Shown piece by piece: positions 31,259 through 42,110 of a stretch of DNA of 64,000 bases. This DNA is from Blepharisma stoltei (lineage: Eukaryota; Ciliophora; Heterotrichea; Heterotrichida; Blepharismidae): the NCBI GenBank assembly GCA_914767885.1, contig CAJZBQ010000012.1:970501-1034500 (forward strand), written 5' to 3'. Position numbers and translations under genes: made by a program. The notes below the pieces were generated by a model that was not told the origin of the DNA, made no database searches, and saw only the letters and a program-made list of their open reading frames with translations. The stretch's first letter is position 1; each line of letters begins with the position of its first letter.

Positions 31259-31470
31259 CTTGAAGCTAAGGTAGTGGATTTATTAATTTAAGGAAATTTC
31301 GTCAATAATTTGAATTGGTGATTTCTAAGATAGTGGCTAAAATTAATCATAGATATTTTGAGAAAATAAGATGGATATTTTGCAGTCTTTATCACAAATT
31401 TATATTAAAAATAACACTTATTTCAATTACTATTAAAATGATTTTTCTATAAGAAAACCCTTATTTTTAA

Positions 31471-32322
31471 TTAATTTTCTTTCTTTTTATCTCCTTTACC
31501 TGATGAAATAATAGCTCCTCCTGCCAGTATTCCAATAATCCCTATAATAACCAGCCCAGGCCCACTCATAATCACTGACAGCAAAGAATCCGACTCTTCA
31601 ATTGTGTGGATTTCCTGCTCATAGCTTTCAAAATCAGTGTCGTCCAGGACTTCTTTTCTTTCCTCTTTATTCACCTTTTCTCTCGCTTGCTGCTGTGCTG
31701 CAATTCTTTCCTTTTGAATTCGTGCCAGGGCTTGGTTTTGTTCAAACTGATGTGTATCCTCTAATCCCCCTTTAACCAAAACAATAGCATTTATTTTTGG
31801 GTTGTCTTTTGGCCCTTTTTCAAAAGTGATGGTCATTTTCCCATTAGAAATTCCGCCTTGTACAACTTTTTCTTTAATTTTTAATTTTCCTGCTTCATAG
31901 GTAAATTCAATAAATTCATCATAAGCAGCAGCCTTCCCTACCTTGGAGAAAATGTCTAATTGTTTGACTATATAAGTATCCCCAATTCTTACGTGGAAGA
32001 TTTTAGCGTCTGGGTATGAGAAATATACTTCAGAAAAGCGTAAAATAAGCACGTAATTTCCTTCCTCTTTTATTGGGACTGTGTATGTGAAATCTTGCTC
32101 ATCATAACGCTCAGTTTGATAGATTTCTGTATCTCTTGTGAGGCGAATCGGAAATTGTTTGCCGTAATCGCTAGCTGTGCCTGAGGAAAAACCGTTGTCT
32201 TGGATGTAGGTGACACCGTCTGGCGCAACAATAGAGTCGCCGCCACAGTTGACGGCGTATTTTACAAGTTTGGGGTCTAGAGAAAGCACGAGAGAAAATA
32301 AAAGGGGAAAGAGAAGAGCCAT
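31471..32322 (-). CDS. malectin-domain ER membrane protein
   Basis: 283 aa. A signal peptide (ALLFPLLFSLVLSLDPK) is followed by a malectin domain: YAVNCGG at the start, TYIQDNGF, YQTERYDEQDFTYTVPI, GNYVLILRFSEVYFSYPDAK and NPKINAIVLVKGG. After that come a Glu/Gln-rich linker, a C-terminal transmembrane segment (PGLVIIGIIGILAGGAII) and a basic tail. Family members bind diglucosylated N-glycans in the ER with ribophorin I. Topology and length match animal malectin. Confidence 0.9.
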   Translation of the reverse strand: MALLFPLLFSLVLSLDPKLVKYAVNCGGDSIVAPDGVTYIQDNGFSSGTASDYGKQFPIRLTRDTEIYQTERYDEQDFTYTVPIKEEGNYVLILRFSEVYFSYPDAKIFHVRIGDTYIVKQLDIFSKVGKAAAYDEFIEFTYEAGKLKIKEKVVQGGISNGKMTITFEKGPKDNPKINAIVLVKGGLEDTHQFEQNQALARIQKERIAAQQQAREKVNKEERKEVLDDTDFESYEQEIHTIEESDSLLSVIMSGPGLVIIGIIGILAGGAIISSGKGDKKKEN

Positions 32323-32541
32323 TTTATAAGAATAAAATTAAGGAAATGCAATGCATTTCAAAAGTCTGGGCAAGCATTATATGGGTTATAAATTAGCATT
32401 ATCATCAACAAATATAGAAATATATTTATTTTTAGGTTTTTATATATAATTTAGAGTAATTAGACTTATACAGTAAATAAATTCCTATAAATAATCGATT
32501 ATATGATATTATCACTAATTATTATCTATAACAGTTATAAA

Positions 32542-33111
32542 ATGGAAGACAAACCTGCAAACAAAGCAATTAACTTTCTCGAAAAAAACGGCTTAGTCCA
32601 AGCTTATGAGTGTAATCACTAACCAGATCTTCTGACAAGTCTCTGTGAGCATGGCCTGCCTACTGGTGACCTTTATGAATTTGCAGCACTTATGATGCTG
32701 AAATTTGAAAAGAAATGGAAAGCAAAGCAGCGACAGTTAGCTCTTAAAGCCAAGCAAGAAGCCACCCCAGAGAAAAAAGTAAAAGGTGAAGAGCCTAGAG
32801 AAGAAGAAAAAAAGAAACCTCCAGAGCCTAATAAGAAAAAAGGAATCGAGGATGAGAAAAAAGGAAAAATTGTCCAAGAAGAGGATAAAAAAGCAAAAAA
32901 TCGATCGCCTGAAAGAGTCCCAGAAGAAGGGAAAAAAGGTAAAAACGCTCCTGTTGTAGAGGAAGAGAGAAAAGGAAAAAATAAAGAAGAAATTAAGCGT
33001 GTACAGCCAGATGAGCCGAAAAAAGGGACATCGAGAAAAACAGATGAGACTTCGAGATCTCCTGAGCCTCAGAGAAAAATGCCACAGGAGTCAGTGAGAA
33101 GTAAAAAATAA
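32542..33111 (+). CDS. Lys/Glu-rich protein with conserved N-terminal helix domain, 15-nt intron
   Basis: It starts MEDKPANKAINFLEKNGL. The frame meets TAA within GTAATCACTAACCAG, a 15-nt GT-AG intron; splicing gives VQAYEYLLTSLCEHGLPTG and LYEFAALMMLKFEKKWK. The remainder is a low-complexity Lys/Glu/Pro-rich tail (KKGKNAPVVEEERKGK). The N-terminal block is likely a small helical docking domain, but I cannot name the family. Ends SVRSKK. Confidence 0.7.
32612..32626 (+). other. 15-nt spliceosomal intron
   Basis: GTAATCACTAACCAG: GT start, CTAAC branch-like motif and AG end. Its removal deletes an in-frame TAA. Heterotrich introns are typically 15-16 nt. Confidence 0.85.
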
Positions 33112-34147
33112 AAGCATCAAATAATTATCATAAAATAATTTATAGGTTAGAAATATAATTCATAGTAAAATAAAGAGTTTAAAAAGCATCAGGGATACAA
33201 AAATTGACATATAATTGTTCATTTTTATTATAATTAACTGAGTTAAGAATTTCAAATTAAGCTCAACCGCTGCAATATCTTGCAATTAAAATAAGCAATT
33301 AAATGCATAGTTTAGATTGAAAATCATAATTAAAACACATCAAGGTGGTAAAATGTAGTATTATTGCAAACTATATATTAAAAAATATATTTTCATGTAT
33401 TAAGGTAACTCCTATTTATTTCATATTTTACAAAAAAGTTAATAAGTTCTAAATAAGTTAGAAATAATGTAGAATATGCGCTATAAATAGTTAAACTAAA
33501 AATAGTTGATCTTTACTTTGAATTTATAGAAAGCACGCCTATAAAAACAAACTTATATTTACTTTATAAAAATGCTCAAAATTTTGTCCGCAGCGATGAT
33601 TCGATTACCACATTAACGCCAACGTTTGATTAAGGGTAATTTTGAGCTTTTCATCAGTAATTATTGATAATTTCTCTATAAAAACTATATATCATTAGCT
33701 TTAAGTTAGCTGATATGCTAATCTCAATTTTACAAAAAAACAAAGCATATCAATTTTACTGCCTTTGCATCTATATATAAATAAAAAAATATATCTTAAA
33801 ACATATTTTATTAGAAGAGAAATTGAAACGCTTTTGAGATCTCTCTGCCTATATACAGCTCAAGACAGTTTTATTGCAGATTAAGAGCATTCAAGATATT
33901 CTCTACAATATTTAATATCAGTTCTCTTAGTCTTCTCTCTTCCAAAAGTCCATCACCCGTTACAACTTTTATGAGTTTCATTTTTTCAATAAATATTTTT
34001 TCGTTATAAGTCAGCTCTATCTTCTGATCCTTCAATATCTAATCACTTATCTATCTGCCTCAAATAATAAAAATCCTGTAACTTCATATTGCAATGCATA
34101 AAACATATAAAACGCATCGCAAAATGAATCTTATAATATTTAAAATC
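33112..34147. other. gene-poor AT-rich region with one hairpin
   Basis: No supported ORF. At about 33573-33648 complementary ends (GCTCAAAATT and AATTTTGAGC) enclose a GC-richer core (GTCCGCAGCGATGATTCG, CACATTAACGCCAACG), followed by TTTT. It could be a small structured RNA or a hairpin repeat; I cannot assign it. Confidence 0.35.
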
Positions 34148-35051
34148 ATGGATAAGTTTTCAAGAGCGTGCCTAGAATCGATGACTCTTTATTGTTGCTA
34201 CCACCTAAACTGTGGTAATACATATACAACAAAATTCAACCTCAAGCATCATATATAGCTATTTTATAGAAATTTATAAGATTTTACTAGGACCCAGCAA
34301 TTAATTTATATATAGAAAATAGAGATTTATAAGGTAAAAATTCAAAATATTTATTTTCGAAGAATAGAAACAATACATCTTAAAGTCAAAAAATTCGAAT
34401 GTGTTGTGTGCAAAAAAAATTTGTCAAGTAAACAGAATTTAAGGGAGCACATGCATATACATAATGGAGTTAAACCTTTTGTCTGTGAAAACTGTGGTAA
34501 ATCATATAGACAAGCTAGTCAACTGACACTCCATAAAAGATAATTAAAATATGGCGTTGCTCGAATTTTCTGGTCTCCAGACCGAAAATTTATCTCTTAT
34601 ATATTTTTAATTATGAGGTTTGGCTTCCCATAGTGAAATTACCCAGCTATGCTAGGGGAAGTGAGAGCTGGGTGGTGTTTCCTACCAGAAGCTTGGGCTT
34701 AGGGAATAATTTCCAGAAGGGCACTTTTTTTACTCCAGGAGGTGGAGACTTGGACCTTTATTATGCTCTTCGGGCCCAATTAAGAGCCTGAGCTCAAAGA
34801 AGAATTGTCTAAGCCCTAAATTATGGACTGACGTCCTCATTTGAGATCAAAAGAGGTGCCACACCTGTGGCGGCCGAGGAAAATGGCGCAAATTTCGCCC
34901 CAATGCGGTGCTGGAGGTAGCTATGGTTGAGCAACCTGGTAGTAAACGTTAAACGTGTATAGATTAATTAAGTCTAAGAAAACATAAAAGAATCCACATA
35001 AAAGAGGGAAATATTGAAATTGTACAAAATAATGGAATTACTAAAATATAG
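34148..35051 (+). CDS. C2H2 zinc-finger protein, split by two IESs
   Basis: Start MDKFSRACLES. Finger 1 is CYHLNCGNTYTTKFNLKHH. After a 120-bp insert come finger 2, CVVCKKNLSSKQNLREHMHIH, and finger 3, CENCGKSYRQASQLTLHKR. A 451-bp insert splits finger 3 before its last His, with IHIKEGNIEIVQ following. Stop TAG at 35049. Paralogous to the gene at 42111-44059, which has the same RQ.SQL.HKR finger 3. Nucleic-acid binding inferred. Confidence 0.8.
34254..34373. other. IES, 120 bp, in zinc-finger gene
   Basis: Bounded by ATA on both sides. Joins NLKHHI to HLKVKKFEC in frame. A/T-rich. Confidence 0.65.
34534..34984. mobile_element. IES, 451 bp, 9-bp direct repeat ends
   Basis: CATAAAAGA occurs at 34532-34540 and 34983-34991. 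Keeping one copy restores TLHKRIHIKEG. The insert is GC-richer than its surroundings (GGAGGTGGAGACTTGG, CACACCTGTGGCGGCCG) and resembles a transposed repeat rather than a small AT-rich IES. No transposase. Confidence 0.8.
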
Positions 35052-37081
35052 GCATTATTATTTTTTTAAAATAAATTATTTTCATTGACAGAAAATTACA
35101 GTTTGTTTATTAAACTAAATATTTTTTGTTCTGTTATAAATTAATAAAGACCCTAAAATACATATACCTGATTTGATTTACAGTAACCCAGAAAAGCTAA
35201 ACTGAGAAAAATTCGAAATCGAGCAGCCCCAACTTCCACTACTTAAAATGGGGAACAGCCAGGGGACAATAACCCTGCCTTCGTTTACAAACCTGTTCAA
35301 ATCTAATATAAAGCAGTCATAATATCTAATTTTAATGCTTTATTCAAAAATCTTTCTGCTTCATTCTTATATAATTCTTTTGGTATCTCTCAAATATTAA
35401 GGGCTTTCCCTCCAAAACTGAGCCAAAATATTTGCTTTGGCTTAAAAATAACTGCCTCATAATTTTTGTCTAATATTTTTATTCAAGCATGCTTAATCTG
35501 AGAAGAGTAATTATTTAAGAAAAACTGCGTTACAAATTTCAAAAGACAGGATGCTTGAAGGCAGGATAAAGGATGATAGGATAATGAGAACTGGAATAAG
35601 AAAAGGCATTTTTCCCAGTAGGAATGATGACTGGATTGCATTATGAAGCGAGGAAGAATTGAAAATTTTAATTTAAAAATTGAGAAAGAAAAATTTAATA
35701 AACAGAGATAATTGGGGAGGTATAAGAGAGGAATCTAATAATCATAAACCTGGGTCAGATCTTACTGGCTTGGTGAATCATATCAGAGGTAACTCCCTTA
35801 AAACTTTCAGAATTATTCTGTGTCAGACTTTTAAGTGCATATTTTATAACTCGCAACTCCTGCTTTAGGGCAATTTTTGTTAGAAGAATATTTACTATGA
35901 TTTCAAAAATGTGATAACCTTTTAAATTTGTTCTATGCAAAAGATGTCTGAATCTAATATAAGTGCAATTTAAAAGTCATGCATTTACATATAGTCTCAA
36001 ATTAAATTTTATTTGACTCATGCTTATATAGTAATATTCTTTTGTTTCAGTCTTCCGATTCCAATATAAGTTGACTGTTTTGATTCTTCAGCAATGATAA
36101 GTGAACTATATTTTTCTCAAGATTATTTTATAGGAGTTTCCCTAGAGAGCTCTGCAAGGGTTGTGGGTTCTGGGCGGAATCCTTAGCTGGTGGAGCAACA
36201 AGTGAGTTGGTCCGGCTAACATACTGACCTTGCAGGGCTATCTAACTGAAAACCCTATATATTTATTAGAAAATTCATATATTTTCTATATATAGCATAA
36301 AAAATGAGAGAATGTTTAACTCATATTTTAATTGCTATTCGAATAATTTTTTATCAAAATATTTTAACATAGAACTATGTTTATATTTTGACACATTTAT
36401 GCATAACTATAGTCCTCATAGAAATTAAAATAACTTGAGTCAGAGAATGGCAAATAATAAAGTATGAAGAAATTACTAGAAAAGAGATCAATTAGCCTTG
36501 AATAATTTTGTTTGAAATAAAATTATTATATCAAGGACTTTCAGTAACTTTTTGATAATTTTTTTATTTAAGATAAAATTTCTATTTATATGAAATATGT
36601 AAAACAAAGTTTAAAGATAAAGCTTCAAAATCGAGTATATAAATTGGCAGTCTAAAATATTTGGAAAATAATCAGGAATTTTAGCCTATTTCCAAAAAAT
36701 ATGCTTATTGATATTCCTCATCTAATGAACAAATAGGACAACCAGAGTCTTCCTGCTGCAATTCAAAACTCATCCACAAATATTTACCTATCCATCTATA
36801 CAACTCAAAGCCGCTTAACTTCAGCAAAATGATCAAGTTTTAAAGCAATTAAACGTGCACTTAAGAATTTCCAAAAAATTCTATTCCATTGCTACTAAAG
36901 CAAAAGTCATTAAAAGATGACTATCTTTAATTATATCGTAAATTTAAACGCCTTCTGCATCGCTGATAAGGCAAACTATTTTTTTAAAAGTTGTTAGTTG
37001 GTCTTCTTACCATATTTGAAAACTTTTCTCCAAACAATTACTCACCATTTTTGAGGTGTCGACCAAATAGCTAATAATAAA
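35052..37081. other. gene-poor region with possible exon and GC-rich hairpin
   Basis: The plus strand at 35494-35668 reads SEKSNYLRKTALQISKDR, then RTGIRKGIFPSRNDDW and ALWSEEELKILI with a TGA Trp. It is open again after a TAA (NRDNWGGIREE), looks coding and is Myb/SANT-like, but the exon structure is unresolved. At 36150-36240 a GC-rich imperfect hairpin (AGCTCTGCAAGG paired with CCTTGCAGGGCT) may be a repeat. The rest is A/T-rich with nothing recognised. Confidence 0.35.
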
Positions 37082-40000
37082 ATGATAGTAGACACCGAAG
37101 AAGTCAACACTCTTTTTCCCGAAAATTCTAAGCCAAATCAAACGAAAAAGAGCTCCATAAAAGAACTGTACACATATGCAACCCCATTTGACTATTTCTT
37201 AATCGCCGTTGGAAGCATTTCTGCCATTGCAATGGGATCAATCCAGCCTCTATTTTTTATTTTCATGGGAAATTTCTTTGGAGATATGGGACCAGACACT
37301 TCTGCAAACGAATTTTATGACAACGCGAAGATTGTGTGTTACCAATTTATAGGTTGTGCCTTCGTTTTTGGGGTGACTGGATATTTATCAGTCATGTGCT
37401 TTATCAATGTTGGGGCGAGACAAGCCTTTAACTTCCGCAAAAAATATTTCGAGTCCATAATGAGCTGTGACCCTTCATGGTTTGACCTCAAACAAGTCGC
37501 TGAGCTTCCTCAGTCCTTAGCTACAGAAACCCTAATGGTCGAAAGAGCCACAGGTGACAAACTTGTTATATTGATTTTTACCATAGGGATGATCCTATCC
37601 TCCTTTATCATTTCTATAATAGAAGGTACCCAATTAACCTTATTTTGCTTACTATTTTGCCCTACGATTGTAGGTGGTTTTTTCTTGGCCAATAAAGGAC
37701 TTGAGCAAAATGCAAAATTCGCTGACACTTCTTATAAAAAAGCTGGTGGAATTGCAGAAGAAGCACTAGAAGAAATAAAAACAGTATCCTCCCTTAACGG
37801 ACAAAAGCATGAAGCAAGTAAATATATAAATGCAGTAAAGGAGTCAAAAAAATCTATGTATGGAGGAGGGTTAAAAGCAGGGCTGGGGATTGCGATGGCG
37901 ATGTCCTCTTTTATAGTAATGAATGGGATCACTTTTATTATTGGGGCGTGGTTTATTGATAAAAATGAAGACTGCTGGGTATTGCAGGAGCCTTATGATT
38001 TGACGAAGACTATTATTGTGATGTGGGTCAGTTTGATGACTTTTAACAATATTTCACTGTGTGTCCCGTGTTTGAAAATTATAAATCAAGGCAGAATAGC
38101 TGCTCATAGTATATTAGCAATTATAAATACAAAAAGTCAGCTTGTCCAAGGTACAAGGACTACTGAAATTTCAGGCAAAATCGTGTTTGATAATGTAAAA
38201 TTCAGCTACCCTTCAACCCCACATTCAGAAATACTGAAAGGGATGAGTTTTGAGCTTGAACCAGGACAAAGATTAGGTGTTGTAGGTAGCACTGGCTCAG
38301 GGAAAAGCACCATAATTCAGCTGCTATTAAGGTACTATGAGCCAACTTCAGGAAGTATTTTTATTGATGGGCATGATATCAGAGAATACTCAATCAGCTA
38401 TTTAAGAGAAAATATAGGAATTGTCAGCCAAGAGCCTTTGTTGTTCAATACAAGTATTTATGAAAATATAAGGTATGGCAAACTAGATGCAAAAGAAGCT
38501 GAAATCCATTCTGCAGCTGGAAAAGCGGGAGCTCACGACTTTATTAGAAAATTACCTTTAGGCTACGAAACCCCTGCTGGCGCAAAAGGTTCTCAGCTTT
38601 CAGGAGGCCAAAAACAAAGGATAGCTATTGCAAGAGCTATTATAAGAAACCCAAAAATTCTGTTATTAGATGAAGCTACAAGTGCTTTAGATCGACAGAC
38701 CGAGCAAGCTGTTGTTGACGATATTGATAAAGCTATGCCTGAAAGCACGAGGATCACTATTGCACAGAATTTACTCACAATAAAAGACTCCACTTTTATC
38801 ATAATGATTGATCAAGGCACTGTCCTTGAGTATGGCAATCACAAGCAGTTAATGAAAAACAAGTCAAAATACTATCACCTTATAAAAATGCAAAAAATAC
38901 AACAGAGAAATGCAGATGAGGAACAAGTCAAAGGAAAATTGACAGACCTAGACGCAAGCAAATCGATAAGTGAAGGTGAAAAAGTGGTTCAAGAAGAAGA
39001 CGTCAACGTCAGGAAAAAAATGCTGAGTTTTTCAAAAAGTGAAAGATTTTGGCTTTATTTCGGAATTTTTGGGTCGCTAGTTGTTGCTGCTTCTTATCCA
39101 ATATCAGGAATGCTTAATGGGAAACAAATTTTTGTCCTGTCCAATGAAGATAATGATATGCTAAGTAAAAGTGCAGAGTATGGAGGATGAATCTGCTTCC
39201 TTGCCTTTTTTGTAGCTATAGGCTTAATTATGGAAAGCATCAGCTATCCAAGAATGAGTGCAAATATTACTACAAAAATGAGAGAAGCCAGCTTTAAAGC
39301 TCTTCTTAAATTTGAAGCAGCATTTTTTGATATCCCAGAAAACAACTGCAGTGCTCTCTCAGCAAGACTTTGCAACGACTGTGAAAAAGTAAATGGTTTA
39401 TCAGGCAGCATGATAGGAATTTTAATCAGCATCGCTGCATCCCTAGCAGTTGCCCATGGGACTGCTGCTGCTTTTTCATGGAGAATGAGCTTAGTTTTCT
39501 TAGCTGTTATCCCTGTTATTTTTACCGCAACTGCAGCATCATTTCTTGCCCAGTCTGTTGGGGTTGTCAAATTTGACTATGAGTCTTGCACTTCGACAGC
39601 GGCTGATGCTATAATGAACTATAGAACAGCCAAAGCCTTTAACTTGGAAAATATTATGCTTGAAAGGTACTTGGAGCCTGCCAAGGCTGAGTTTGCAGGC
39701 ATCAAGAAAAAGGCTCAGCTATCAGGGTTTACCTATGGGCTAGGCTTTGGGGCTATTTTTTGTGTATATTCGCTGCTTTTTTGGTATGGAGCTAAGCTGG
39801 TAGTTGATGGCCTTGATTCTTATGAAAATATGGTCATTGCTATGGTAACTTGCCAATTTGGGTCTGACTCCTTTATGATTGCAGGAGTTTATATGCCAGA
39901 CGTAAAAAATGGGATTGAGGCAGCAAAGAGGCTGTTTAAGATCCTTGAGTATAAGCCTACAATAAATGTTAATAGCAAAGATGGAGACAAAAAAGAAATT

Positions 40001-40726
40001 GAAGGAAAAGTTGAGTTTAAAGATGTATCCTTTAGCTATCCCAATAGAAACTATATGGCTTTGAAATCGCTGAGCTTTTCTATTGAACCTGGCACTCATT
40101 TTGCGATTATTGGCAGGACTGGGTCAGGGAAATCGACAGTAATTCAACTATTGCTGAGGCTTTATGACCCAGCTGGCGGAAAAGTACTAATAGACAACAT
40201 GGATATTAAAAAATACAATCTTAAACACTTAAGAAGACAAATAGGATATGTAGGCCAAGAGCCTGTGCTGTTTTCTGGATCTATTGCAGAAAATATATCT
40301 TATGGAGTAAAGTCTGATCAAGAAGAAATAGAAGAGGCTGCAAGAAAAGCCCAGGCTCTGGAGTTTATAACAGATTCCAAATACCCTGAAACCTTTGATC
40401 GCCAAGTTGGGATTAAAGGAAGCATGCTCAGTGGTGGCCAAAAACAACGTATTGCTATAGCAAGAGCTATTATTAGGAATCCTAAAATATTAATATTTGA
40501 CGAAGCTACAAGTGCACTGGACCCAAAAACTGAGGCAGTTCTGCTTTCTACAATAAAAGAAGTGATGGCAGAAAAAACCTGCATTATGATTGCCCATCGC
40601 CTGAAAACCATTTCTGAAGCACATCAAGTTATGGTTTTAGAAAGTGGAAAAATCCTAGAAATTGGGACTAGAGAAGATTTGATGAGTCAAAAAGGCTACT
40701 TTTACAACATGATTAGTAACCTTTAA
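37082..40726 (+). CDS. ABCB-type full ABC transporter
   Basis: About 1214 aa once TGA at 39188 is read as Trp. Layout TMD1-NBD1-TMD2-NBD2, as in P-glycoprotein/ABCB1. NBD1: Walker A GSTGSGKST, signature LSGGQKQR, Walker B ILLLDEATSALD, but the H-loop reads ITIAQNL, with Gln for His. NBD2: GRTGSGKST, LSGGQKQR, ILIFDEATSALD and an intact IAHRL. Probably an exporter of lipids or xenobiotics at a membrane, possibly with one degenerate ATP site. Uninterrupted by IESs, unlike most large genes here. Confidence 0.93.
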
Positions 40727-41188
40727 TTATTCTTTATTGAAAATATAGAGTTTATTGAATTTCTTTATAGAATTTAATATTTAAGGGAGATTTTAAAATA
40801 GTAAATAAATTTTGCCATACGATTTAATAATTAATATAAGTTTTAAAAGCTCATAAAATTAAATAATTTTAAATAAATGCTAATTCTAAACAATAGCAAA
40901 AATTATCATCTGTCGCTGATAATTTCTACTTATCAAAGAGACAAAGGATTAAAAAATATCATCCAATAATAAGGCAGTTTATCAATAATTATACAATAAA
41001 GCCTTTTCTATTAATTTTGGCATTTTGTGAGCTAAAATTTACTTTAAAATAGAAATAATCTTAATCAAATAAATGCAAATAATTGTATAAATTCTGCCTT
41101 TTTACATAGCAAAATCAGACTTGCATTTGATCTGTATACTTAGAAAATATTAAACCAAAATTAATTCGTAATTGGATAAATTCATTCT
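40727..41188. other. AT-rich intergenic region, no gene seen
   Basis: 460 bp between the convergent ABC transporter and GTPase genes. No repeat or RNA recognised. Confidence 0.45.
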
Positions 41189-41770
41189 TTATGCAACAGA
41201 CAAAATCCAATTAATTACTTTTTCAATCCCCTCCTGTGTATACGATGACCCATACATAATCTCAACTGACCTTCCTTCTATAGTATCTGTTTCAAACATT
41301 TCCCTTATAAATCCAATACTTGCACACGAGTCCTGGTCATGCTTATTAATAATAATAGCCAAAGGCACCCCTTTCAGCTGGCTTTCAGCCAAAGTTTGCT
41401 TTAAAACTTCATTAAGTTCTTGGAATCTATTTCTATCACATCCGTCTATCATGAAAATTAAAGCTTGGGCTTCAGAGTAATAGTGGTTCCAAATCTGCCT
41501 TATCCCTTCTTTTCCTCCTAAATCCCAGATTAATACTTGAATATTGTTGTGAGTTAGCTTTGCGACTATATAAATTTTACTGTTTAAACCTACTGTAGGA
41601 GGGATTTTATGAATTGGCATGGATCGCTGCCCAAAAAGCTTCTTTATTTGTTCTAAAAAGGTCTGTGTAGAGCTTACTGTTTTTCCTGAGTTATCTAAGC
41701 CTAGCAAAAGAACTCTGACGACTTTTTTGGCAAAACATCAACTGAGAGTACCTTTGATGAGTGAAAACAT
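41189..41770 (-). CDS. Arf-like small GTPase
   Basis: It starts MFSLIKGTLSW (TGA Trp at about 41736) and continues KKVVRVLLLGLDNSGKT (P-loop GLDxxGKT). A longer than usual insert follows before PTVGLN (switch I Thr), then WDLGGKEGIRQIW (switch II), IIINKHD (NKxD) and the helix GIEKVINWIL. About 193 aa. Lacks the Gly2 myristoylation site of Arf. ARL family; the exact subtype is unclear. Confidence 0.85.
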
Positions 41771-42110
41771 ATTTTCTGAGATTTAAAAGAAAATTAAAGG
41801 GAAATAATCAAAAATTGTATTCTTTCACTAATTTTAGCTTGATATGGCCTTTAAAAAATAATTCCTTGATAATTAAGCTTAAGAAAGAATTATAAATTTT
41901 ATCCAATTTTTAATTTTTCCTTAAAATTTTTTGATTTTTCGTAAATTATATTTAATTAGTTTGTTCAAAAATTTTATCTTGAAGATTTTCAACTGCAGTT
42001 AAAATACTTATTCATTACTTCTAAAATGGACTATCAGCTCAGATTATTAGTCCGGTTAAATATAAAAAGGGGAAAAAAAATGGCTTTCAAATTTAAATTT
42101 TTTATTAAGT

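Noticed and set aside
37082-40726. Two half-size ABC transporter genes
   Set aside because: The supposed stop is TGA, used as Trp in this genome; one full transporter fits better.
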